This document shows positions 24,560-33,804 of a stretch of DNA of 38,665 bases, piece after piece. Under the pieces are notes generated by a model, which was given only the letters and a program-made list of their open reading frames with translations, was not told where the DNA came from and ran no database searches. This DNA comes from JBBQIY01 sp964553035. Its GTDB lineage: Bacteria; Verrucomicrobiota; Kiritimatiellia; RFP12; UBA3636. Position 1 is the stretch's first letter, and each line of letters starts with the position of its first letter. The stretch is taken from contig CAZKJH010000019.1 in the NCBI GenBank assembly GCA_964553035.1, positions 1 through 38,665 of the forward strand, given 5' to 3'. The position numbers were made by a program, and so were the translations under genes.

Positions 24560-26923
24560 ATGCCGATTTCATCAAACTGCCAAAAGATCGATAAAGACTG
24601 GACTTTTCAGATCGGAGACTTTTCCGGTGCGGAGTCGCGCACATTCGATGATGCCCATTGGCGCAAGCTGGATCTTCCTCATGACTGGAGCATAGAAGGC
24701 AAGTTTTCAAAGGACAACTACCTTGAAGGGTACTGGGAAGACGGCCAATGGATCCCAAGGTCGGACAGCTATTTACCCAAGGGCATCGGGTGGTATCGCA
24801 AGAGGCTGAATGTTCCCATCGCGTCCCATGCACAGCAAACGTATATCGAGTTTGAAGGGGTGTTTCGCAATAGCACACTGTGGGTCAATGGCCATGAGGT
24901 TGGAACGCATCCCAGCGGCTATACTGGTGTCGTGTACAATGTTACCCCTTACTTGCTCGCGGATGGCGAACAAAATATGTTAGCACTCCGGGTCGATGCA
25001 TCCAAAACCGAAGGCTGGTGGTATGAAGGGTCTGGTATCTACCGGCATGTTTGGGGCATAACAAAACCGGCGCTGCACATGGTGCCATGGCACATCACGG
25101 TCACCACCCCGAAGGTGTGTTATTCCGCCGCGACAGTCAACGTGCGTACCCGCGTTCTAAACAGTTCAGGAGCAGCCACCTGCTGTACCGTGCGCACAAC
25201 TCTCCTCGACCCCCGTGGTAATTCGGTGGCCGAGATGGAATCCACCACGCCGCTTGCGACAGGACAACACAAAGATGTGATTCAGGAAGCGACGCTGAAC
25301 GCCCCCGGTCTCTGGTCGCCAGCTCATCCCAATCTTTACACGGTTCGCAGCAAAGTGGTTGCCGAGAATGGGGAGATGGATTGCCAGGAAACAACTTTTG
25401 GTATTCGCTGGTTCAAGTTTACAGCCGATCAGGGGTTCTTTTTGAACGGGCAAAAATTGCAGTTGCGAGGCGGTTGCATTCACCATGACTTCGGGGGACT
25501 GGGAACGGCTCTGCCGGATCGAGCACATGCCGTGAATGTCGAAGTGCTCAAAGAAATGGGAGCCAATACAATTCGCTCCTCCCATAATCCGGCCGCTCCA
25601 GCGCTGATGGATGCGTGTGATGAACTGGGGATGCTCGTATGGGCGGAAACACGGAGTCTGAACGTAGATCATGGGGCCGAGGAAGAGTTAAGAGACCTCA
25701 TTCTCCGAGACAGAAATCACCCTTCCATTATTCTCTGGTCGCTGGCGAATACTGCCGGAGACACCGAGGGAGAGCGATCCACGGGATTTCTCAAGACATT
25801 GAACGATCTGGCGCACCAGTTAGACCCATCTCGCCCTACCGCCATCGCCGTGGAGGGCAACGCGGATGCGAACGCCAATCATTTTGCAGACGTAACCGAT
25901 GTCGTCGGCTACAACGGCGGAGGAATAGGAATCGATGACCGAGATCACCTGATGTTCCCCACCCGCAAAATGCTGATCAGTGAGTTCTCTTCCGGTCGCG
26001 GTGCTCGAGGCGTCTATCAGGAGTCCACAACCGAGAACACGGTGCTGGAAACCTTTGGCGATGGACGAATCATGAAGCGTGCTGGCCACTATTGCAGCAC
26101 CTATGATCTTTGTCTCTCGCATGAAAAGGGCAGCGTTCACTTCGCCGAGGGGTGGGCACACATCAACGAAAGGCCGTGGCTGGCCGGCGGTCTTATGTGG
26201 TCAGCAATTGAATATCGCGGCGAGACAACAGGCTGGCCTATCGTTACCAGTCAATTCGGAGTATTGGATATCTGTCGCTTCCCCAAGGATGCTTATTATT
26301 ACTATCAGCATCTATGGACGGATACTCCCGTATTCCATGTTTTCCCTCACTGGACATGGCCAGGCCGGGAGGGACAATTGATCGATGTCTGGTGCTATCG
26401 AAATTGCTGCGACATCGTCGATTTATTCGTCAACGGTAAGAAAATGTCCGGAGAACCGGACTACATCCAGTACAAGGCGAATAGGCCGCATCTGATATGG
26501 AGAATTCCGTATGAGCCTGGAACATTGATTGCGGAAGGTCGAAGCCTGGGCAAAGTGGTCTGTTATCAGGAAATCAAGACGGCTGGAACTGCAGAGACCT
26601 TGCAGCTTCGCCCTGATCGGACAACCTTGGCGGCTGACGGGGAAGACATCGCGTTGATAAAAATAAGTGCCCATGACGCAGAAGGAACACCCGTTCCGTA
26701 TGCCAATAATGAAATTCACGTTGAGGTCAGTGCTGGCGGGAAGCTGATCGGGTTGTCGTCCGGTGATCCTGGTAGCCACGAATCAGAAAAGACAACCCAC
26801 ATAAAACTATTCAGCGGTTTGGCATTGGCGATTGTCCAAAACACTGGTGAACAGGCCGAAGTGGTCGTGCGAGTTTCTTCTCCCAGACTAAAATCGGCAG
26901 AAACGGTCATTTCTGTATGCTGA
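24560..26923 (+). CDS. GH2-family glycoside hydrolase (beta-galactosidase-like) without the usual acid/base Glu
   Basis: 787 aa from ATG 24560; the in-frame GTG at 24530 lies inside the upstream gene. Sugar-binding domain at residues about 5-170 (FDDAHWRKLDLPHDWSIEG; PKGIGWYRKRL; VFRNSTLWVNGHEVG; RVDASKTEGWWYEGSGIYRHVW), Ig-like domain to about 290, TIM barrel from GGCIHHDFGG with NTIRSSHNPAAPALMDACDELGM. Characterised GH2 enzymes have Asn-Glu at the acid/base site in ILWSxGNE; here it is ILWSLANT (Asn397, Thr398). The nucleophile region MLISEF (Glu475) is kept. C-terminal Ig-like domains, ending in LSSGDPGSHESEK and GLALAIVQNTG, match DUF4982-type architecture. No signal peptide. Either non-hydrolytic, or dependent on another residue. 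Confidence 0.86.
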   Translation: MPISSNCQKIDKDWTFQIGDFSGAESRTFDDAHWRKLDLPHDWSIEGKFSKDNYLEGYWEDGQWIPRSDSYLPKGIGWYRKRLNVPIASHAQQTYIEFEGVFRNSTLWVNGHEVGTHPSGYTGVVYNVTPYLLADGEQNMLALRVDASKTEGWWYEGSGIYRHVWGITKPALHMVPWHITVTTPKVCYSAATVNVRTRVLNSSGAATCCTVRTTLLDPRGNSVAEMESTTPLATGQHKDVIQEATLNAPGLWSPAHPNLYTVRSKVVAENGEMDCQETTFGIRWFKFTADQGFFLNGQKLQLRGGCIHHDFGGLGTALPDRAHAVNVEVLKEMGANTIRSSHNPAAPALMDACDELGMLVWAETRSLNVDHGAEEELRDLILRDRNHPSIILWSLANTAGDTEGERSTGFLKTLNDLAHQLDPSRPTAIAVEGNADANANHFADVTDVVGYNGGGIGIDDRDHLMFPTRKMLISEFSSGRGARGVYQESTTENTVLETFGDGRIMKRAGHYCSTYDLCLSHEKGSVHFAEGWAHINERPWLAGGLMWSAIEYRGETTGWPIVTSQFGVLDICRFPKDAYYYYQHLWTDTPVFHVFPHWTWPGREGQLIDVWCYRNCCDIVDLFVNGKKMSGEPDYIQYKANRPHLIWRIPYEPGTLIAEGRSLGKVVCYQEIKTAGTAETLQLRPDRTTLAADGEDIALIKISAHDAEGTPVPYANNEIHVEVSAGGKLIGLSSGDPGSHESEKTTHIKLFSGLALAIVQNTGEQAEVVVRVSSPRLKSAETVISVC

Positions 26924-26932
26924 GGTCAGAAA

Positions 26933-29900
26933 TTACTCCCACAAGATCAGCCGGAACCCACGCGGTGGAACGGTATCTTTCCACGTTGGAGCAAGCGTAT
27001 AGGTCTTCTCTGGATCCCAGACATCGCTCCCCACTCCGCCCGACTTCATATCCAGTGCCTTGAGGTCAAGCTCCAGTTCAACAGTCCGCTCCATATCGGT
27101 GTCGTTTACCACCGCCAGAATCATCTTGCCGTCTTTCGTATAAGCGGAGGCCATGATACGTCCGATGTCGTTGCCTAGGCGTTTGACCGTCGTGTTCTCC
27201 CAGTAAGGATGGAAGAGCACGTTTTCATCCCAGCCGAGTGCGTCTTGAGTCGCCCAGATCTTCTCTCGTAAAGGGCGGCTTTTTGAGTCTGAATCGTGAA
27301 TATCCACATCATGCACCATGCAATAGCCGTAGCTGTGCAGCAGGGGCCGACGGTATTCCGGATTCTTTAAATCAAAATTTAACAAACGCTGCGGATGTGT
27401 TTCTCTGAGTGCGCGGACCGTCATATCGATGAAGACCATCTTGATGCCGTACAGGTATGGACAGTAGGATCCGCGAAACATCTCCGGCGTCAAGACACGG
27501 AAATAATTTCCGTCCTGCACCACCCGGGTGCCCAAGCCTTCTCCACCACAGATGATGTCTGTAAAATGTTGCATCGGCATAACGCGCTGCATGCCCTGAT
27601 GGGCGTAAATTCGGGCTTCAGGACCGGTACGTCGGATCATCCGGTACACGTTGATCCATTGTTCGCGATAGCGATCATTGACATTCGGCCCAGTGTCGAA
27701 ATAGTAGCTGTGCGCTTCGGGAATGAGCGGTGTTTTAGCCTTCTCAAAGAAAACGGCGCGTGTGTGCTGCATCCAGTTGAAGAAAGAGTCAACCGAGATC
27801 GGCCCGCCGCTGTAGGTGTTAGCGTTGCGTAGCTTGGTATCCCTAAACGAACCAGTCCATTTTCCGTATTCTCCCTTCGGACCCAGCCACTCCTCAACAA
27901 ACCAGGGCCATTCGGGCGTAAACGGACAAGTCAGGCCGTCGCCGAGGTAGAGAAAAACCTCGTCGGCGGTCGGTTCGGCACGTTTTAAGGCATCGCGGAT
28001 CGTGTCGATCGATGCCATGTCGTAATCTGGAACAGCGAAATACTGCCAGGGCTGGCACCACATCTGAAACTCCTTATTTTCGCGACGGCGCAACACCTTC
28101 CGATCAAGCGGCTTCGATGGGGTCAGGGTGAAACCCAAACGGTATGTTCGCGGCGCATCGAGCTTCAGCGGTGCATCGATTAAGTTCAACCGCACGGTCA
28201 GTGTCTCACCTTCGCGGATCAGTTCCACCTGTTTGTCGGGCGTACGGTTATGCCAGGCATCGAGATCCCGCACCAACCAATTCAAACCCACTCGGCCGCC
28301 ACCGACCCAGAAATAGGCACCACCCTGCCCTCCGAGAAATTTCTGGCACCAATAGTCACCAATGGCACCAGCCTTGCTGCCCGTAATCTCGCTGACCTGC
28401 GCATCCCGGATGATTTGCGCCATACTGCCTCGCAGGGGAATATCCAGCGATAACGACTGTACCGCCACACCGTTCGTCGGCGGCTGCAATTCCATGTCAA
28501 TCTCACAATATCCGTCAAAGTGAGTGACAAGACGGGTAGACACCCGAAAGGCCTCCAAGGTCGCGCGTCGCGTCAGGATCGCACGCATGTCCGTCGCTTC
28601 CCCCGCCTCGGTCTCCACCGGCCCAATGGGATCGATTGCTTTTCCGTCCAACCGCAGTCGTGCCGGTGCCGTCAGTAACTCTTCGCCCTGACTGACCAGC
28701 GAATCGAACAAAATCCCTTGCCCGAATCCGTAGGTACGCCCCCAAGTTGAAATTTCGACTTTTAATTGTTGATTGTCCTTACTGCCCACTGGCGACTGCC
28801 CACTCGCCACTTCCACCGGTGTCCAAGGCGCGGGCACACGATCCGCATCTGGATCAATATACGGATGAAACGCCGGATGATCGGGGCCTGGTACCACGTA
28901 TGCCTGCTGCCAGGCTTCAGTCGCTTCACCATCCGGAGCAACGTAGTCGACAAACACAGTATAATTACCGAACGTGAGCGCGGTAAAATTCAGATCGAAC
29001 GTTGCGGTAAAGTACGAAGCATCCGTCGGAAGCGGCTGGTCGGCCCGAAAGGCCTCGCTACCATCTGCCCGAAGGAAACGCACACGAATGGATCCTTCAC
29101 CGCGCCGCTGTGCGGAGATCCGCAACTGACGGGACGCATGTGTATAAAGATAGAATACGCGCAGGGGATCCTCGCGTTCCGAGATAGTTTTGCGTTCGAA
29201 GAGTGTCCGCAATGCGCCTGTCCGTTCTTCAACAATCCGGAATTCGCTTAGAATAAAATCCGCACCACTTCCAAATTTCATGTCCGACGTTCTGTATGGC
29301 GTTGCACGTCCTTTATCAACCAACATTTCGGAACGGGTACTCAATCCGTATGACTCCGTCGTATCGCTGATAAATTCGGCCCGAACCGACGTGTTTGACA
29401 TCGTGGCACCCACCTGAACCGCGTGTCCCGTCAGTCCTGCCTCGCGATCTATCCAATTTCCGATCCGAATCAGAGGCGAATCCTGCTTGAAGGTCAAGGC
29501 CGCGAAATGAGCCCGGTTGGTATCCGATCCGGCTACAGATGCCCAATTGGCCACCGCGCCAGACGCACCGTAACGACGGAGCAGATTAAAACGCCAGGTT
29601 GCGCCTTCAGGCGCAGCGGACAATCCCAACGCAGTGAAAGGAATAGCCGCCTCGACAAGCCAAAGACCGTTCGTGAGGGTGGTTCTGGCACGAATCGCTC
29701 CCATCGTTATCCGGTGATCGGTCGCCTTCAGATCAGTTACCGTTCCATCCGGTGCAAACGCCAGTGCCCACATCTGACCGAGCGTCGGAGAGAGATACAG
29801 CTCCACGCGATCCTGACCCTGAGTGCCGCTTGCAGGGGCGGACTCGCGAGGAAGCTTTTCGGTCAATACGGCAAAATAAAGCGCGTCACGGTCGTAACTG

Positions 29901-30814
29901 AGTGCCAACCGGCTCGTCTCGGGCGATACCCTGGCCTGCCCGGAGGCGGCCAGACCGGTGGTGTCGAACGCATACTCGTTATCCGTGATCTGACCCGCTT
30001 GCATCGGTGTGCGTTCTCCCAGAACGATTAAACCTGATAGATGTTCGACCGTGGCGGCATCCGCCAGATAGAGCGACTGAACCTCTGCCAAGGTCAAAGG
30101 CCGATCATAGATACGAAACTCGTCCATCAAGCTCTGTCCATTGAAGGCATGGGACCAGTCACCGCCCGGCCCGACGCTGATGGGCTCGACCACATCAGCG
30201 TTTGCTAACGGAAATCGCACCTGACGGCGGCAGACAAGGTGGCCGTTATGGAATAGTTGCATCTCGTCAGGACTCCACGTGACTGCGAGATGATGCCACT
30301 GCCCCGGCACCCAGTCCCGCATCCGCAGAGAAACCTCCGTCCACAGCCCTTGTTCACCAACGAGAAGCAATAACTTGTCGTCCGAAAAAAACTTGTATAA
30401 TTGGAAATAGTTCGGGCCGGCATGGGCATAGAACAACACGTTAAATCCATCGTCGGTGCCGCGCCAGTCGAGCGGCTTGACCCAGCAACTGAGCGTACCC
30501 TGTCGCAGATCGATGTTTCCCTTCGACGCATAAACGCTGTTGCGGGGCCGCTTGTCGCTGACCGGCAAGCCATCGACAATATCCCGCTTCGCCTTGGGAT
30601 CGCCCCCAATCACCAGCGCTTGCCCACGGATTCCCTGTTCGAAGCGTGGCTCAGTCGCATGCGTGGCCGTGGGTGCGCCGCGAGCAATCACCGGCTCAGT
30701 ATTGCCGTCGAAAGGCGCATAGAAGAACAAGGCATCATCCAACGACGCGAAGCCGTTCAGAGCCCATACAGAAAACAAAATCGTGGTCGCCATCCGACAC
30801 CGTGAAACTTTCAT
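26933..30814 (-). CDS. 1293-aa exported LamG / CBM9-like / glycosidase-like protein
   Basis: Signal peptide MATTILFSVWALNGFAS. Residues about 30-255 form a LamG-like jelly roll (LFFYAPFDGNTEP; TLSCWVKPLDWRG; WHHLAVTWSPDEMQLFHNG; LMDEFRIYDRPLTLAEVQSLY). Residues about 275-470 resemble a CBM9-like domain (DALYFAVLTEK; GQDRVELYLSP; WLVEAAIPFTALGL). The C-terminal half, from about 700, is a large glycosidase-like module of the DUF6067 sort (FQMWCQPWQYFAVPDYDM; DEVFLYLGDGLTCPFTPEWPW; EAHSYYFDTGPNVNDRYREQW), then an end beta domain (MILAVVNDTDMERTVELEL). Cleavage of complex extracellular glycans is likely; the substrate is unknown. It converges on the GH2 gene with 9 bases between stops. A REP-like sequence is embedded near residue 675. 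Confidence 0.8.
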   Translation of the reverse strand: MKVSRCRMATTILFSVWALNGFASLDDALFFYAPFDGNTEPVIARGAPTATHATEPRFEQGIRGQALVIGGDPKAKRDIVDGLPVSDKRPRNSVYASKGNIDLRQGTLSCWVKPLDWRGTDDGFNVLFYAHAGPNYFQLYKFFSDDKLLLLVGEQGLWTEVSLRMRDWVPGQWHHLAVTWSPDEMQLFHNGHLVCRRQVRFPLANADVVEPISVGPGGDWSHAFNGQSLMDEFRIYDRPLTLAEVQSLYLADAATVEHLSGLIVLGERTPMQAGQITDNEYAFDTTGLAASGQARVSPETSRLALSYDRDALYFAVLTEKLPRESAPASGTQGQDRVELYLSPTLGQMWALAFAPDGTVTDLKATDHRITMGAIRARTTLTNGLWLVEAAIPFTALGLSAAPEGATWRFNLLRRYGASGAVANWASVAGSDTNRAHFAALTFKQDSPLIRIGNWIDREAGLTGHAVQVGATMSNTSVRAEFISDTTESYGLSTRSEMLVDKGRATPYRTSDMKFGSGADFILSEFRIVEERTGALRTLFERKTISEREDPLRVFYLYTHASRQLRISAQRRGEGSIRVRFLRADGSEAFRADQPLPTDASYFTATFDLNFTALTFGNYTVFVDYVAPDGEATEAWQQAYVVPGPDHPAFHPYIDPDADRVPAPWTPVEVASGQSPVGSKDNQQLKVEISTWGRTYGFGQGILFDSLVSQGEELLTAPARLRLDGKAIDPIGPVETEAGEATDMRAILTRRATLEAFRVSTRLVTHFDGYCEIDMELQPPTNGVAVQSLSLDIPLRGSMAQIIRDAQVSEITGSKAGAIGDYWCQKFLGGQGGAYFWVGGGRVGLNWLVRDLDAWHNRTPDKQVELIREGETLTVRLNLIDAPLKLDAPRTYRLGFTLTPSKPLDRKVLRRRENKEFQMWCQPWQYFAVPDYDMASIDTIRDALKRAEPTADEVFLYLGDGLTCPFTPEWPWFVEEWLGPKGEYGKWTGSFRDTKLRNANTYSGGPISVDSFFNWMQHTRAVFFEKAKTPLIPEAHSYYFDTGPNVNDRYREQWINVYRMIRRTGPEARIYAHQGMQRVMPMQHFTDIICGGEGLGTRVVQDGNYFRVLTPEMFRGSYCPYLYGIKMVFIDMTVRALRETHPQRLLNFDLKNPEYRRPLLHSYGYCMVHDVDIHDSDSKSRPLREKIWATQDALGWDENVLFHPYWENTTVKRLGNDIGRIMASAYTKDGKMILAVVNDTDMERTVELELDLKALDMKSGGVGSDVWDPEKTYTLAPTWKDTVPPRGFRLILWE
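28761..28811. repeat. REP-like sequence embedded in a coding region
   Basis: Read on the plus strand, ACTGCCCACTGGCGA is followed at once by CTGCCCACTCGCCA, a short imperfect direct repeat preceded by TTAATTGTTGATTGTCCTTA. This style belongs to intergenic repeats, yet it is translated in the opposite strand's frame as VASGQSPVGSKDNQQLKVEI without breaking the 1293-aa gene. It falls at a boundary between beta domains and the glycosidase-like half. Confidence 0.5.
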
Positions 30815-30923
30815 TTAAGTGAACCTTTCATTGGTTAAAACGCTCTCAAGACCCCTGCGCCCGCTTCGGTAGCCGTTCGGAGGCCAAAATCTGTTGACTG
30901 CCTTTTTGCGAGTCGCTCCCACA

Positions 30924-32360
30924 CTATCGCACCTGCAACAGCGTTCCGGCGTATACATGCTCGTAGCAGCCCATGTCTGGGATGCCGACAATCCTGTCAA
31001 TTCGGGGATTTCCGTCCAGATCCTGCGCGGTATTCATCCAAGCAATGGTCTGACCGACATTCAGGCAAGGCGAGGTACCGCGCAGTCGATAATTTCCCGC
31101 AGCCGGATCGATGTATTGAGGATCGCCCACGATGTTGCCTATGCCTCCCATGGGCAGCGGAGAACAGGTATAGTGGACGCGGTTGGTTCGATCCTGATCG
31201 CCAAAAAACCAGTCCGGTAAGTTGAGGTTGCCATAGACGATGCAGTTGGTCACGACATCCTGGCCATTCCCGAGAAAATAAATCGCCGATCCACCTGGCG
31301 TCGGAGCTGGGAGCGGTTCATACCACTGCGATCTGGCAAAATTCCCAACGAACGTGCAGGACTCGATGCTGTTGGTGGCACCCACCGTACCGACATATAA
31401 GCCCCCGCCCCGGACACCGCCAGAACCATTGTTTCTGTAGTCAGCCCTGTTGCGAGCAATCAGACAATTTTTAAGCCGATTCGGGCTGCCCATGAGGGAG
31501 ATCCCAGCACCATAGATTGCAAGGCTGTTGCTGATGATGTTATCCGAAATTTGAGTATTTTCGATCAATGTCTGCGTAATGGGCGTGTCCACAAAAACGC
31601 CCCCTCCGACGTTGCCGCCAGCCGTCGCGCTCACCTCGTTGTAGGCGATCAGCGAATTGCGGACGGTCAGCGTGTTGCCCTGGAAATAGATTCCGCCGCC
31701 GCCTCTAGTCGCAAAGTTTGAAACAATTTCGGAGGCATCAACGGTCAAATGATAGTACTTCGCGCTAGCACCCCAGAGACTAATCCCGCCACCATGTACC
31801 GCACGGTTTCCGCGAACGATGCAATTGGTAACAACGGGGTTATCATTCCCGCCCGAAACGTCTGCGCCATAACCAACATAGATGCCGCCACCCTTAAAAT
31901 CTGCTAGGTTGTCCACGATCAGGCAGTTATCAAGTTTCCCGCTCAATAAACGCACGCCGCCCCCGTTCCCAAGATCCCACGTACCAATGCTGTATCCATT
32001 GGTAATGGTGAGTCCACGTAAGATTGCATCCTTGTGGTTCACGTGAAAGCAACGCACGGCATCGTTGCCGTCCACAATCGTATGATCCCGACCGTTGATG
32101 CCCTCAAGGGTCAAGGCCTTGGTCACCGTGATCTGCTTGCCGAGGCTATAGACGCCATTTGAGACATAGATCGTTCCTGTTGTCGCTTGCGCCACGGCGT
32201 TACTGATCGTAAGCCAGGACTGCGCCCAGCTCAACCCGTCGCGCCCAGCATCATCCACCCCGTTGGTGGCGACATACCAAGGTCCCGCTGCGTGAACGCT
32301 CGCGACACCCATCAAGCATAAAGACATCGTCCTCAGAAACCATTTAGTTTGACGTTGCAT
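30924..32360 (-). CDS. Exported choice-of-anchor-Q-type right-handed beta-helix protein
   Basis: 478 aa, with TGGAGG 8 bases before ATG 32360. Signal peptide TMSLCLMGVASVHA precedes AGPWYVATNGVDDAGRDGLSWAQSWLTISNAVAQA, the typical opening of choice-of-anchor-Q/parallel beta-helix proteins of PVC bacteria. The helix shows repeated GGG(I/V)Y(F/V) turns (NGGGVRLLSGKLDNCLIVDN; KGGGIYVGYGADV; HGGGISLWG; RGGGGIYFQG; VRGGGLYVGT). The end, GDPQYIDPAAGNYRLRGTSPCLNVG then DLDGNPRI and DMGCYEH, is diagnostic. Probably cell-surface or secreted, binding or acting on polysaccharide. It lies upstream of the 1293-aa gene on the same strand, 109 bases apart; common transcription is possible. Confidence 0.85.
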   Translation of the reverse strand: MQRQTKWFLRTMSLCLMGVASVHAAGPWYVATNGVDDAGRDGLSWAQSWLTISNAVAQATTGTIYVSNGVYSLGKQITVTKALTLEGINGRDHTIVDGNDAVRCFHVNHKDAILRGLTITNGYSIGTWDLGNGGGVRLLSGKLDNCLIVDNLADFKGGGIYVGYGADVSGGNDNPVVTNCIVRGNRAVHGGGISLWGASAKYYHLTVDASEIVSNFATRGGGGIYFQGNTLTVRNSLIAYNEVSATAGGNVGGGVFVDTPITQTLIENTQISDNIISNSLAIYGAGISLMGSPNRLKNCLIARNRADYRNNGSGGVRGGGLYVGTVGATNSIESCTFVGNFARSQWYEPLPAPTPGGSAIYFLGNGQDVVTNCIVYGNLNLPDWFFGDQDRTNRVHYTCSPLPMGGIGNIVGDPQYIDPAAGNYRLRGTSPCLNVGQTIAWMNTAQDLDGNPRIDRIVGIPDMGCYEHVYAGTLLQVR

Positions 32361-32484
32361 CAGTAAACCTCCATTTATAGTAGAAATTGCCGACTCAAGA
32401 ACGGTGATTGCTCACGGCTTATATTAAAAAGCTCTAAAACTCGAAGCTCTAAAACTCGCCTGTCGTAGACGCCTTCTTGAAGGC

Positions 32485-32562
32485 ATAAGAAGAAGGATAG
32501 CTTTATTTTTCAAATAAAGCAAGCGCTAAAAAAGCACAAAAAATTACCGTAACCGATTACAT
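32485..32562 (-). promoter_or_regulatory. Regulatory region upstream of the secreted beta-helix gene
   Basis: On the minus strand GCTTTATTTGAAAAATAAAGC (reverse of 32500-32520) is a perfect 9-bp-arm palindrome inside the motif shared with 20850-20880. Next to it, GTAACCGATTAC (32549-32560) is a near-perfect palindrome of the LacI/GalR operator type (10 of 12 positions symmetric). Also in this gap, GAAGCTCTAAAACTC-like units repeat directly near 32430-32458. Binding by a LacI-type regulator is inferred. Confidence 0.45.
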
Positions 32563-32592
32563 TTTTTGTTTTATCGTTTTTGTAACGACATG

Positions 32593-32630
32593 GCGCACTC
32601 ACGATTCATTAACCTTCCTGTCGCCGTGAG
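32593..32630. repeat. Interspersed repeat matching 261-297
   Basis: Starts GCGCACTCACGATTCATTAA and ends TCGCCGTGAG; aligned to 261-297 it has about five mismatches and one gap. The arms TCACG and CGTGA are complementary. Located 32.3 kb from its partner, in the same orientation. Confidence 0.6.
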
Positions 32631-32695
32631 CCACATTCGGCTCGCGCAGAGCGCGTTGCTGAAGAGAATGAGTCGGGCGTAGTTAACAATGTCCC

Positions 32696-32723
32696 TTGCA
32701 GAGAAAACCTTCTCTGTTATAAT
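32696..32723 (+). promoter_or_regulatory. Predicted sigma70 promoter of the 32773-34545 gene group
   Basis: TTGCAG at 32696-32701 and a perfect TATAAT at 32718-32723 are 16 bp apart, upstream of the truncated oxidoreductase frame. It would now drive the dehydroquinate-dehydratase-like gene and the SDR. Confidence 0.6.
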
Positions 32724-32772
32724 GAACCCCATTTAAGCAAACAAATTGACAACCGTTCAGCGAAAGTTAAAA

Positions 32773-33000
32773 ATGATGAAAAAGATCAACTTCGGTGTCT
32801 GGGGGTTCGGGCGCATGGGATTTGAACACAGTAAGTTTTACGCCATGGAAAAGGAGATGTTCACGCTCGTTGCTATTTGCGACACCGATGCGAAACGACG
32901 CGAGTGCGCTAAAGCTGAATATCCGTGTGCAGTCTATGCCGACCCCAAAAAATTTCTAGCCGACTCTGACATGGAGTTAGTGGTGATTTCAACCTTTTAG
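32773..33000 (+). pseudogene. Truncated Gfo/Idh/MocA oxidoreductase, N-terminal 75 residues only
   Basis: From ATG 32773 (or 32776) the frame reads MKKINFGVWGFGRMGFEHSK, an intact GxGxxG dinucleotide loop, then LVAICDTDAKRRECAKAEYP and ADSDMELVVIST, the second Rossmann strand, followed by Phe and a stop. Family members are 330-400 aa, so about 80 percent is missing, including the EKP motif and substrate domain. The stop TAG (32998-33000) is the first part of TTTTAGGAG, which is also the ribosome binding site of the next gene, so a deletion seems to have joined the gene directly to its neighbour's leader. A promoter precedes it, so it may persist only as a leader peptide. Confidence 0.75.
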
Positions 33001-33010
33001 GAGAACAACG

Positions 33011-33784
33011 ATGAGATTTTCTTTCCTTAACAAGACAGATCCGATAATAGCTGGAATTATGACAGGACAATCACCTGAAGAATTGATAGCGGAAGCGAAA
33101 AATTCGGAATTCGACGGCGCGCAGGCCATAGCAGTGGATCTCTTGGATCTAAAGCCGGAGTTCAGAAATACCGAGTCGCTTAAACGCATCGTTGATTCTG
33201 TTAATCTTCCGTTTATGTTCCTTTTCTATCGGAACGACAAGTGGAACGATTCAGACGATGATAAACGGCAGGAGCTCTTGCTCGCTGCCGCAGATGCAGG
33301 AGCGTCGATCATCGACGTAATGGGAGATTTATACGATCCTTCTCCAATGGAAATCACGCACAACCCAGATGCGATTGACAAACAAAAGCGTCTAATCGAC
33401 AACATCCACGCTAAGGGTGCCGACGTGGTCATCTCCTCCCACGTCGGATGCCCACGAACAACCGAGCAGGTCGTTGAGCATCTCCGTGCGCTTGAATTAC
33501 GTGGACCGGACGTTGTTAAAATTGTAACGACGGTCGACACGGAAGAAGAACTCGCCGAAGCGTTCCGCACGACCATGACGTTGAAGCGCGAACTCAAAAC
33601 ACCGTTCATCCACCTCTGCACCGGCAAGTTCAGCCGCCCACACCGTTTTCTTGGCCCAGCTCTCGGTGTGTCCATTCTGTTCGCCGTCCACCGATACACC
33701 ACACGCTATGGAACGGCACAGCCGACCATACAAGCCGTAAAAGCCGTATTAGACAACCTCCACTGGAACATTAATAATTTGTAA
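33011..33784 (+). CDS. Type I 3-dehydroquinate dehydratase-family protein
   Basis: 257 aa, TAGGAG 8 bases before ATG 33011. Class I aldolase-type barrel of the AroD family: GAQAIAVDLLDLKPEF (first strands), VNLPFMFLFYRND, ADVVISSHVGCPRTTEQVVEHL (His of the catalytic pair), PDVVKIVTTVDTEEELAEAF (Schiff-base Lys in VKIV) and LCTGKFSRPHRFLGPALG (end-loop Ser/Arg region). The family eliminates water from 3-dehydroquinate. The location, next to an SDR and an oxidoreductase remnant rather than other aro genes, suggests catabolic use on quinate- or inositol-like compounds, an inference. It could be a related aldolase with a different substrate. 20 bases separate it from the SDR gene. Confidence 0.75.
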   Translation: MRFSFLNKTDPIIAGIMTGQSPEELIAEAKNSEFDGAQAIAVDLLDLKPEFRNTESLKRIVDSVNLPFMFLFYRNDKWNDSDDDKRQELLLAAADAGASIIDVMGDLYDPSPMEITHNPDAIDKQKRLIDNIHAKGADVVISSHVGCPRTTEQVVEHLRALELRGPDVVKIVTTVDTEEELAEAFRTTMTLKRELKTPFIHLCTGKFSRPHRFLGPALGVSILFAVHRYTTRYGTAQPTIQAVKAVLDNLHWNINNL

Positions 33785-33804
33785 CAGAATAAAATAGGAA
33801 AACG

